Translations under genes and position numbers: made by a program | Assembly: GCA_027483785.1 (NCBI GenBank) | Contig: JAIXTU010000058.1 | Coordinates: 1-5,565 of the forward strand | Direction of reading: 5' to 3' | From: Flavobacterium sp. | GTDB taxonomy: Bacteria > Bacteroidota > Bacteroidia > Flavobacteriales > Flavobacteriaceae | Length of the DNA: 5,565 nucleotides | In this document: positions 1 to 5,565 of the stretch, one piece after another | Numbering within the stretch: the first letter of the stretch is position 1 | Layout of the letters: every line of letters begins with the position of its first letter | The notes under the pieces: model-generated | Database searches by the model: none | What the model saw: the letters and a program-made list of their open reading frames with translations, nothing else | Told to the model about the DNA's origin: nothing

Positions 1-179
1 CCCACACGTTCGCAGGCTTTTACCTTGCTGTTTACGTAGGTTAAGCTTGCGCCATCGTTACCAACAATGATGGCTGCCAAGTGTGGTACTTTTTCGCCTT
101 TTGCTTTCATTGCTGCAACCTCAGCTGCAATTTCGTTTTTGATGTCTTCCGCAGTTTGTTTCCCGTCTAAAATATTCAT
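1..179 (-). CDS. folD: Bifunctional methylene-THF dehydrogenase / methenyl-THF cyclohydrolase FolD, N-terminal part (cut by window edge)
   Basis: FolD interconverts 5,10-methylene-THF, 5,10-methenyl-THF and 10-formyl-THF in the cytoplasm using NAD(P), supplying one-carbon units for purine, thymidylate and formyl-Met synthesis. Only the first 59 codons are present; the rest lies left of the window. The protein starts MNILDGKQTAEDIKNEI, the usual FolD opening, and continues with VGNDGASLTYVNSKVKACER at about residues 39-58. This matches the family signature VGxxxASxxYVxxKxxAC. Tyr48 and Lys52 correspond to the active-site Tyr and catalytic Lys of the YVxxK motif. The ATG at 179-177 is the natural start because it gives the expected N-terminus. 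The gene follows ffh on the same strand after 42 bp, so it is probably co-transcribed with it. Its leader is A/C-rich (ACAACAACACAACTACC) with no Shine-Dalgarno sequence, as is common in Bacteroidota. The partial state comes from the window boundary, not from mutation. The identification is firm. Confidence 0.96.
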   Translation of the reverse strand, partial: MNILDGKQTAEDIKNEIAAEVAAMKAKGEKVPHLAAIIVGNDGASLTYVNSKVKACERV

Positions 180-221
180 GGTAGTTGTGTTGTTGTGTTT
201 TCGGGAGAAAATGCGGCTTGC

Positions 222-1559
222 TTATCGCATTCCTTTCATGCCGCCCATCATTTTCATCATTTGTTTTCCGCCCGGACCTTGCATCATCTTCATCATCTTA
301 CTCATTTGATCGAACTGTTTCATCAATTGATTTACTTGTTCGATTTTGGTTCCTGATCCTTTGGCAATTCTATTTTTTCGTTTGGTATCGATTAAGGTTG
401 GTTTGCTGCGTTCTTCCGGAGTCATTGAATAAATAATGGCTTCGATGTGCTTGAATGCATCGTCTTGAATGTCGACATCTTTCATGGCTTTCGAAGCGCC
501 GGGAATCATTCCGATAAGATCTTTCATATTACCCATTTTCTTCACTTGTTGAATTTGGGCAAGGAAATCGTCGAATCCGAATTGGTTCTTGGCGATTTTC
601 TTCTGGAGCTTGCGCGCTTCTTCTTCGTCGAATTGTGCTTGGGCACGTTCTACAAGCGAAACCACGTCGCCCATACCCAAAATTCGATCGGCCATACGCG
701 TTGGATAGAATGCATCGATAGCATCCATTTTCTCACCTGTACCGATAAATTTGATTGGTTTGTTTACGACCGACTTGATTGATAAGGCAGCACCACCACG
801 CGTATCACCGTCTAATTTAGTTAGTACAACACCGTCAAAATTCAAACGATCGTTGAAGGCTTTTGCGGTATTAACGGCATCTTGACCAGTCATCGAATCC
901 ACTACAAATAGTGTTTCGTGCGGTTGAATGGCTTGATGTACGCGGGCAATTTCGTCCATCATTTCTTCGTCAACAGCCAAACGACCAGCGGTATCGACAA
1001 TCACTAAGTTAAAACCGTTTGCTTTGGCGTATTTGATGGCGTTTTGCGCGATTTCAACTGGATTTTTGTTCTCGATTTCCGAGTACACTTCTACGTCGAT
1101 CGACTTACCAACCACGTGCAACTGGTTAATTGCCGCCGGACGATAAATGTCGCACGCTACCAAAAGAGGTTTTTTACTCTTTTTGGTTTTAAGATAGCTG
1201 GCTAATTTTCCGGAAAAGGTTGTTTTACCTGAACCTTGTAAACCGGACATTAAGATTACGGTTGGATTTCCGGATAGGTTAACGCCGGCAACATCGCCGC
1301 CCATAAGGTCAACGAGTTCGTCTTTCACTAATTTAACTAGTAGTTGTCCAGGTTGCAGTGTGGTTAACACGTTTTGACCGATGGCTTTATCTTTTACGCG
1401 TGCGGTAAAATCTTTTGCACTTTTAAAGTTAACGTCGGCATCAAGTAAGGCACGTCGTACCTCTTTCAAGGTTTCGGCTACGTTGATTTCGGTGATTTTC
1501 CCGTGTCCTTTTAATATGTGAAATGCTTTGTCGAGTTTTTCGCTCAGATTATCAAACAT
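222..1559 (-). CDS. ffh: Signal recognition particle protein Ffh (SRP54 GTPase), complete
   Basis: Ffh binds signal sequences and transmembrane segments emerging from the ribosome, together with 4.5S RNA, and delivers the complex to FtsY and SecYEG at the inner membrane. The 445-residue length is typical for bacteria. Residues 1-90 form the helical N domain (starts MFDNLSEKLDKAF). The G domain carries GLQGSGKTT (106-114, P-loop), DIYRPAA (137-143), DTAGR (189-193), TKLD (247-250), GDTRGG (251-256) and GTGEK (273-277). The M domain begins around residue 300. It contains DFLAQIQQVKKMG (331-343), the RNA-binding segment RKNRIAKGSG (394-403) and a methionine-rich C-terminal tail ending GGMKGMR. 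All key motifs are intact. The ATG at 1559-1557 gives the canonical N-terminus, and a TATCTTTG promoter element lies about 22 bp upstream. It is the first gene of a probable ffh-folD unit. Identification is essentially certain. Confidence 0.99.
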   Translation of the reverse strand: MFDNLSEKLDKAFHILKGHGKITEINVAETLKEVRRALLDADVNFKSAKDFTARVKDKAIGQNVLTTLQPGQLLVKLVKDELVDLMGGDVAGVNLSGNPTVILMSGLQGSGKTTFSGKLASYLKTKKSKKPLLVACDIYRPAAINQLHVVGKSIDVEVYSEIENKNPVEIAQNAIKYAKANGFNLVIVDTAGRLAVDEEMMDEIARVHQAIQPHETLFVVDSMTGQDAVNTAKAFNDRLNFDGVVLTKLDGDTRGGAALSIKSVVNKPIKFIGTGEKMDAIDAFYPTRMADRILGMGDVVSLVERAQAQFDEEEARKLQKKIAKNQFGFDDFLAQIQQVKKMGNMKDLIGMIPGASKAMKDVDIQDDAFKHIEAIIYSMTPEERSKPTLIDTKRKNRIAKGSGTKIEQVNQLMKQFDQMSKMMKMMQGPGGKQMMKMMGGMKGMR

Positions 1560-1581
1560 GGTCTTTCGGAATTTTGAGGTG

Positions 1582-1589
1582 CAAAGATA
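1582..1589 (-). promoter_or_regulatory. Probable Bacteroidota sigma-A type promoter (-7 element) for ffh-folD
   Basis: Read on the minus strand, the bases are TATCTTTG followed by CACC. This matches the Bacteroidota -7 consensus TAnnTTTG exactly. The element ends 22 bp before the ffh ATG, so the transcript would start around 1573-1577 with a leader of only about 15 nucleotides. I could not find a convincing TTTG-like -33 element at the usual spacing; the nearest candidate (GTTG, minus strand, 1597-1600) is too close. It is the only TAnnTTTG match I noticed on this strand in the intergenic region. Its position directly ahead of ffh makes it the likely promoter of the two-gene unit. Confidence 0.6.
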
Positions 1590-1762
1590 ATCGAATCAAC
1601 TTGTTTTTGGAATAATGAGGCAGCATTTGACGGCGCTTGAGAACAATTTTTAAAGAAAAGCGGGTATATGTGTCAGATTTTTGAAAAGTGTTTTGCTTGC
1701 ATCGAGCTTTATTACCTTTTTTTGTAATCGACGTTGGTATGTTGACTCACCATAGATCTTGC

Positions 1763-1778
1763 CACATAGGAGCATCGG
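1763..1778. repeat. Intergenic repeat, degenerate third copy
   Basis: An exact CACATAGG (1763-1770) is followed by AGCATCGG, which agrees with the octamer at five of eight positions. This is the same two-octamer arrangement as the copies at 1880 and 2019, in the same orientation and 117 bp from copy 1. The flanks do not clearly match the other copies, so it could be an eroded copy or partly chance. Confidence 0.45.
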
Positions 1779-1869
1779 TATATAAAACAGATTGTTGCGA
1801 AACTCTTTTTATTCGATTACCTGTTATGATTATACGAAAACTTGCTGATCCGTAGTACTGATGAAATGT

Positions 1870-1899
1870 AGCTGTGGACCACATAGGCACTTAGGAAAC
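1870..1899. repeat. Intergenic repeat, copy 1 (CACATAGG family)
   Basis: Positions 1877-1899 match 2016-2038 at 22 of 23 bases. The core is a tandem octamer, CACATAGG followed by CACTTAGG (1880-1895), then AAAC. The similarity extends upstream through AGCTGTGG (1870-1877), which corresponds to AGCTGCGG in copy 2, where six extra bases separate the two blocks. The pattern suggests an old, decaying dispersed repeat, not a coding remnant. Function is unknown. Confidence 0.75.
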
Positions 1900-2002
1900 A
1901 GAGTATCTGGGGCACAAGTAGTTGGGAAGCTTTTTGCTTTAAGAATACCTTAGATATTTAGCACAAATTTGATGAGTTTTGGTGCTGGAATCAAACGCGG
2001 TA

Positions 2003-2038
2003 AGCTGCGGTGGTAGACCACATAGGCACATAGGAAAC
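2003..2038. repeat. Intergenic repeat, copy 2 (CACATAGG family, perfect tandem octamer)
   Basis: This copy contains two exact tandem CACATAGG octamers (2019-2034) followed by AAAC. It is preceded by AGCTGCGG (2003-2010) and a six-base segment (TGGTAG) absent from copy 1. It lies 139 bp from copy 1, in the same orientation. A degenerate third occurrence, CACATAGG plus AGCATCGG, lies at 1763-1778. I recall similar CTATGTGnCTATGTGG-like strings between genes in Flavobacterium genomes, but I cannot verify that here. Function is unknown. Confidence 0.75.
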
Positions 2039-2121
2039 TAAGCGATACAGGAAAAATAACCTGAACTAAAAAAGTTAGTATAACTAGAAAATCGTCTTTA
2101 CGCTAGAAGCACAATTCAATA

Positions 2122-3033
2122 TTACTTTCCAAAAGCAAATTTCAGAGGAGTAGCAAATCGCTTAGCCCAAGATTTTTCGGAATGATCGGCACCTTTATCG
2201 TAAACAGTCATCCAATTTTTAGAAGTGTAGCCCTTTTCGGTCATCACGGCATCGACTTTTTCTTGCAGTTTAGGATACAGCGCATCGAGCGTTTGATCGC
2301 CGTAATCAAAATAAATTTTATGTGATTTCGGAGTCGGTAAATTCGATTTTAAATACTGCAAGAAAGCGTCGGGAATCGGATTGTTTTCAAGCGACCAAAT
2401 TCCGGGCCAGTGCGTGCTGAGACAAAGTGCTTTCCCAAAAACCTTGGGATATTCGCAAAGGGCATAGATAGAAATTAATCCGCCCATACTTGCTCCGCCA
2501 ATGGCTGTAAATTCCGGGCTTTTACGAGTGCTATACTTCTCGTCGATGTAGGGTTTTAATTCGGTTACGATGAATTTCAAATAGTTATCGGAATCAACTT
2601 TATGCGCGAATAATTTTTGTCCAGGGCTTCGTTCTCCTTGCAATAGTTCTTTTTGAAAAGTCTCGGGCAATAAATTGAAAGGTTTTTCTGGGAAGTAATT
2701 GGCATGTCGCTCCGCAGAAATATTATGAATTCCAACGATGATGAATGGTTGCGTTTCTCCATCGGTTTGGAGCTGCTGGGCGGTTTCGTCGGCATCCCAA
2801 GATTGCTTGTTCCAAGTGGTCGATGCATCGAATAACATCTGGCCATCGTGCATGTATAAAACTGCGTATTTTTCTTTTGGATTGTAATTCAGTGGTAACC
2901 AAACATCGACACTTCGCGTGGAAATAAATTTAGAAGGAAAATTTTCGATTCTTTCTACTTTTCCGATGATTTCTGCTTTTGGCTGCGCCAGCATTATCGA
3001 TGTACTCGCAAGCATAATTAGCACTGTTTTCAT
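2122..3033 (-). CDS. Exported alpha/beta-hydrolase, PF00756 (esterase D / IroE-Fes-like) family
   Basis: This 303-residue protein is predicted to be a serine esterase acting in the periplasm or envelope. Residues 1-16 (MKTVLIMLASTSIMLA) look like a Sec signal peptide, with cleavage probably after LA at 16 and no lipobox Cys. YAVLYMHDGQMLFD (56-69) is the family's early strand and oxyanion region. GGASMGG (179-185) is the nucleophile elbow with Ser182. YFDYGDQTLDALY (241-253) supplies the acid, probably Asp250 or Asp246. GADHSEKSWAKR (281-292) holds the catalytic His284. Family members include siderophore esterases, feruloyl or acetyl-xylan esterases and uncharacterised hydrolases, so the substrate cannot be assigned. 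No iron or polysaccharide genes are in view. It has no T9SS sorting domain, so it is unlikely to follow its neighbour to the surface. The ATG lies only three bases after the stop of the upstream surface-protein gene, which implies co-transcription and possibly translational coupling. The catalytic set appears intact. Confidence 0.9.
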   Translation of the reverse strand: MKTVLIMLASTSIMLAQPKAEIIGKVERIENFPSKFISTRSVDVWLPLNYNPKEKYAVLYMHDGQMLFDASTTWNKQSWDADETAQQLQTDGETQPFIIVGIHNISAERHANYFPEKPFNLLPETFQKELLQGERSPGQKLFAHKVDSDNYLKFIVTELKPYIDEKYSTRKSPEFTAIGGASMGGLISIYALCEYPKVFGKALCLSTHWPGIWSLENNPIPDAFLQYLKSNLPTPKSHKIYFDYGDQTLDALYPKLQEKVDAVMTEKGYTSKNWMTVYDKGADHSEKSWAKRFATPLKFAFGK

Positions 3034-3036
3034 AAC

Positions 3037-5565
3037 TTATCGTTTTAAGGTGAAATGACCTCTATCTATTCGTCCATCGGAAACATACAAGACATACCAA
3101 TAATCGTCGGCGGGAAGCGGTGTGCCGTTTAGCGTTCCATCCCAACCAATTTCATTTCCAGCAGTGATTTCAAATACGAATTTACCGTATCGGTCAAAAA
3201 TGTACACATAACTTTTTGGAAAGTAAAGGGCGTTGATTCCTTTTGTGCGCCAAAAATCATTGTAGCCATCGCCGTTTGGAGTAAAAAATTTCATGGCGCC
3301 AATCACTGCTAATTCTCGACTAACTTGTCCGCAACCATTAATATCGTTTACATAAATGGTGTGTACACCGGGCTGCACATCTTCAAAAAAGTTATCCGAT
3401 TGGTAAGGTCCAAATTCGTTATCGAGGCTGTATTCATAAGTTCCTGCACCACTTACTTGAATGAGTATGTTATTTCTGTCTAGCAAATCTTCAACTAAAA
3501 CATCGGTTATAGTTGCTGTACCCGAATCAAGTACGGTGAACGTGCGCGTTCGGCTGCATTGGGTAAATCGATCGGAAACACGAACACTATAATCTCCAGA
3601 TTCGCGAACCGTCAGAACGGGTCGAATTTGCCCCGGAATTTCGATTCCGTCGCGGAACCAGGTGTAACTGTAGTCTGTAAAAATTCCGCTGAGCACACCT
3701 GCATCTAAAGTAAAGTTGTCTTCTAAATTAGTGCACAAATAATACGTATTTTCATCAACCTCATCGATATTCGGAAGCGGATTTACTTGGAAAGAAATAA
3801 CAGCGATTTCCGAACAATTTGGATTATTAGCATTATAAATCTCCGCAGTAATGTCCTGAGTGTTGGAATTAAATCTTATTGGAAAAACATCGAAGAGTAA
3901 ATTGCCCGCTGCATCAAAGTATCGTGTAGAGAAGGTTGACGAACCTTGAGTAATCGTGCTTTGAATTGTAGACGTATCGAAAATGGAAAATACATCAACG
4001 TCGTCTGGCTCATCGTCGCAGGCTACAAAACTTTGTGGTAAAATTGGACTTGGTCGTTCATCGACAATAAAAGTAATCGTACCACTTTCCGTACAAGGCC
4101 CATTAGGATCGTTTGTCAGGTTGTTAACCATATTAACAGTAACCGTTTGACTTACTGTAACGAACGGATTTGGCAACGCATTTCCGATCAAACTGCCATC
4201 TTCTGCTATAAACGTTAAGGTTATGTTACTCTGACCGTTCAAAATTTGCGCACTTATTGTCGAAGTATCGAAGGCAAAATCAATCGCGCTGTCCGTTAAA
4301 ATCCTATCACACTGTCTTGGAATTGTTGGGCTATTGAAGGTTGGCAGTGGTTCAACAATTAAGTTGATGTAAGGACCAAGCCCAAAGCAGGCATTATCGG
4401 TGGTACTGTCTATTCGAACCCAAATTTGCTGCCCTGAAGGAAAACCGGTATTTCTGTATGAGCTCAAATTCGTGATTGCTAACGAAACTCCGTTAACATC
4501 AGTCTCAATTGTTGCATCGGCTTCGGTACGGTAGAAACTAATTGTAATGTTAGGATTACCGCCAAATAAGTTCCTGATTTGACTTTCAGCAGAAGAAAAA
4601 TCAAAGCTTGCAATTCCGTCGCGATCATCATTTTCGGCATCTACAAAATCATCGCATTTTGAAAAAGAGAACAAAGTTCCGGCTGGTATTGTAGTTGCTG
4701 AAATGCTCAAATTAACTGTTCCAATGGAAACGCAACCGCTTGTATTGTCTGTTACACGAACAAAAACGGTAGACTGAACGCTATTACTAAACGCTTGTGG
4801 ATTTTGAATTTCTTCGGAAGCAATTTGATTTTGTGCTCCCAAAAGGCTCAAATAGTAAACAAATGTTTCGTTTGCCGAGTTTGTCGAAATTCCTGAATTT
4901 GCCTGCTCTAGATTAAACGGAGCAATAGTATCTAAGTCGGTATCGCACTGTTTAAGTGTGAAATTTTCGATGATTTGAGGCTTTGGAAGAACAGTTAAGT
5001 TAACTGGAGCCGAAAAATCGCCACAGATATTTGCTGTTTGAAACAATTGAACGCGGTATTTAAAATTATTTATCGCAGGCTGAATGTTGTTAATGGTTAG
5101 CGTAGCCGTTTGCGTGCCTTGATAAACGGCATTTTCGGGCAAATCGGTAAACGTGATACCGTCGCTGCTTTCTTGCCATTGATATCCTGAAATCGCGTTA
5201 GTTTGAACGAAAAATTGTGCGCTAAATGTTTGACAAGCAGTAACATCTTGCGGTTGCTGATTTATTGTAATAATTCCAGGAATTGTGTAATCGTTGTTTG
5301 TTAACGGCGTATATCCATTTGCGCTACTGGTTACAAGGCCGTTACTATCTACGCTAACGGGTGAACTTCCCAGTCTACCATCGCTGTTGGCGTCGGTAAA
5401 ACCCGCTTCGTTTACATCATTACAATCATCATCATCGCTGTCGAGGTCAATGTAATTCGCGAAGTCGGTAGTAGTATCGGCATTTGCTGGCGTAAAATTT
5501 ATTTGTCCGCTTTCAGAGGCTGTTTCCAAATTATTCGCTAGACCGTTGATTCCAAAACTGTTGCC
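3037..5565 (-). CDS. Large modular cell-surface protein with T9SS type B (gliding-motility-associated) C-terminal domain; N-terminus outside window
   Basis: The frame is open to the right edge, so 842 C-terminal residues are visible and the true start lies upstream. The TTG at 5529-5527 is an ordinary Leu codon inside the gene. In visible numbering: residues about 30-60 hold an acidic run (YIDLDSDDDDCNDVNEAGF) resembling calcium-binding Asp-rich segments of flavobacterial surface proteins. Residues about 100-193 form an Ig-like domain (YQWQESSDG, TATLTINNIQ, YRVQL). Residues 196-598 are four related modules that begin near a CD motif. Residues 599-680 are an Ig/PKD-like module with a YTWFRDG core. 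Residues 681-757 resemble a SprB-type module (YEYSLDNEFGPYQ, GVHTIYVNDINGCG). Residues 758-842 are the sorting domain, with FFTPNGDGYNDFW, YVYIFDRYGK and GWDGTLNGTPLPADDYWY. Such proteins pass through Sec and then T9SS and are anchored or released at the surface. An adhesin-like or structural role is inferred; no enzymatic domain is visible. Confidence 0.93.
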   Translation of the reverse strand, partial: GNSFGINGLANNLETASESGQINFTPANADTTTDFANYIDLDSDDDDCNDVNEAGFTDANSDGRLGSSPVSVDSNGLVTSSANGYTPLTNNDYTIPGIITINQQPQDVTACQTFSAQFFVQTNAISGYQWQESSDGITFTDLPENAVYQGTQTATLTINNIQPAINNFKYRVQLFQTANICGDFSAPVNLTVLPKPQIIENFTLKQCDTDLDTIAPFNLEQANSGISTNSANETFVYYLSLLGAQNQIASEEIQNPQAFSNSVQSTVFVRVTDNTSGCVSIGTVNLSISATTIPAGTLFSFSKCDDFVDAENDDRDGIASFDFSSAESQIRNLFGGNPNITISFYRTEADATIETDVNGVSLAITNLSSYRNTGFPSGQQIWVRIDSTTDNACFGLGPYINLIVEPLPTFNSPTIPRQCDRILTDSAIDFAFDTSTISAQILNGQSNITLTFIAEDGSLIGNALPNPFVTVSQTVTVNMVNNLTNDPNGPCTESGTITFIVDERPSPILPQSFVACDDEPDDVDVFSIFDTSTIQSTITQGSSTFSTRYFDAAGNLLFDVFPIRFNSNTQDITAEIYNANNPNCSEIAVISFQVNPLPNIDEVDENTYYLCTNLEDNFTLDAGVLSGIFTDYSYTWFRDGIEIPGQIRPVLTVRESGDYSVRVSDRFTQCSRTRTFTVLDSGTATITDVLVEDLLDRNNILIQVSGAGTYEYSLDNEFGPYQSDNFFEDVQPGVHTIYVNDINGCGQVSRELAVIGAMKFFTPNGDGYNDFWRTKGINALYFPKSYVYIFDRYGKFVFEITAGNEIGWDGTLNGTPLPADDYWYVLYVSDGRIDRGHFTLKR
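3040..3294 (-). other. T9SS type B sorting domain (TIGR04131 / CHU_C-like) of the surface protein
   Basis: These 85 codons encode the C-terminal secretion signal. It begins MKFFTPNGDGYNDFWRTKGI and continues with YPxS-like FPKSYVYIFDRYGK, EIGWDGTLNGTPLPADDYWY and a terminal GHFTLKR. The FTPNGDGxND opening, the IFDRYGK strand, the GWDG turn and the LPxxDYWY strand are the family hallmarks. Length and position at the extreme C-terminus are as expected. Type B domains are normally exported by T9SS with help from a dedicated PorP/SprF-like partner, which is often encoded nearby. None is seen here, where the next gene is an esterase. Confidence 0.93.
3772..4980 (-). repeat. Four tandem divergent protein modules (about 93-113 residues each) in the surface protein
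   Basis: The modules lie at about 4980-4687, 4686-4348, 4347-4051 and 4050-3772. Each opens with a beta-strand leading to a Cys, usually followed by Asp: LKQCDTDLD, FSKCDDFVDAENDD, PRQCDRILTD and VACDDEPDD. A hydrophobic F-rich segment comes next (APFNLEQA, ASFDFSSAE, FAFDTSTIS, FSIFDTSTI). Each closes with a second Cys in a loop (SGCVSIG, NACFGLG, GPCTESG, NPNCSEIA) and a final strand running into a Pro-rich linker (VLPKP before the first module, VEPLP, VDERPSP, VNPLPN). Boundaries are approximate because they are placed by eye. They diverge too far at the DNA level to be recent duplications. A following segment (3771-3526) has the same two-Cys layout but a PKD/Ig-like core. Confidence 0.75.

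Larger units (their letters stand above)
1560..2121. other. 562-bp intergenic region between the esterase and ffh; no gene recognised
   Basis: This stretch contains frequent stops in all frames and no open reading frame I would call. I see no tRNA, rRNA, SRP RNA or riboswitch signature. It contains the ffh promoter element (1582-1589) at one end and three occurrences of a CACATAGG-based repeat (around 1763, 1880 and 2019). Short A/T-rich inverted repeats occur, such as ATTAC/GTAAT at 1711-1728, TAGT/ACTA at 2076-2086 and AAGC/GCTT flanking a T-run near 1927-1940. None makes a GC-rich stem followed by a U-run on the minus strand. No intrinsic terminator for the esterase transcript can therefore be assigned. 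The region is much longer than the 3-bp and 42-bp spacings elsewhere in the window, and it separates the two transcription units. Confidence 0.7.

Noticed and set aside
67..782. Plus-strand open frames of 80-111 codons (67-309, 185-436 and 447-782)
   Set aside because: All lie opposite folD and ffh, both of which are certain on the minus strand; their translations are low-complexity or hydrophobic with no recognisable motif.
1711..1728. Inverted repeat ATTAC/GTAAT with a T-rich loop
   Set aside because: Five A/T-rich pairs with no matching flanks; expected by chance in this composition.
1763..2038. CRISPR array
   Set aside because: Only two good copies plus one poor copy, spacings of 117 and 139 bp, and no cas genes; this does not fit a CRISPR layout.
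2068..2087. Possible intrinsic terminator of the esterase transcript (TAGT/ACTA inverted repeat followed by a T-run on the minus strand)
   Set aside because: The stem is only four or five A/T-rich pairs, too weak to support a terminator call.
2577..2927. Open frames overlapping the esterase gene on both strands (2577-2846 minus, 2745-2927 plus)
   Set aside because: They sit inside the intact esterase in other frames and show no family motifs.
5527..5529. TTG as the start codon of the surface protein
   Set aside because: The frame continues without a stop to the window edge, and the upstream residues (GNSFGINGLANN) fit a continuing secreted protein; there is no signal peptide after the TTG.

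Overview
The window looks like chromosomal DNA from a member of the Bacteroidota, most likely the Flavobacteriaceae. The evidence is a large secreted protein ending in a type IX secretion (T9SS) type B / gliding-motility sorting domain, a Bacteroidota-type promoter (TATCTTTG) ahead of ffh, and gene starts without clear Shine-Dalgarno sequences. All four genes lie on the minus strand, so transcription runs from high to low coordinates.

Layout, in order of transcription. Positions 5565-3037 hold the C-terminal 842 residues of a very long cell-surface protein whose start lies beyond the right edge. It has an acidic Asp-rich segment, an Ig-like domain, four or five tandem modules of about 80-113 residues with two cysteines each, a SprB-like module and a T9SS type B C-terminal domain. 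Three bases later, at 3033-2122, comes a 303-residue exported alpha/beta-hydrolase of the PF00756 esterase family (Ser182, His284), probably co-transcribed with the surface protein. A gap of 562 bp (2121-1560) has no convincing gene. It carries a dispersed repeat built on the octamer CACATAGG and, at its ffh end, a good promoter. Positions 1559-222 hold a complete ffh (SRP54 GTPase of the signal recognition particle). It is followed after 42 bp by the first 59 codons of folD (methylene-tetrahydrofolate dehydrogenase/cyclohydrolase), cut by the left edge.

The window therefore holds two transcription units: a surface-protein/esterase pair and a housekeeping ffh-folD pair, separated by a repeat-bearing intergenic region. 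The surface protein and the esterase would both need the Sec system, and the former also T9SS. Their substrates cannot be read from the sequence. I found no mobile element, CRISPR array, tRNA or rRNA, and nothing I would call a new biological system. The items most worth a second look are the two-cysteine modular architecture of the surface protein, its tight coupling to the esterase, and the intergenic octamer repeats.
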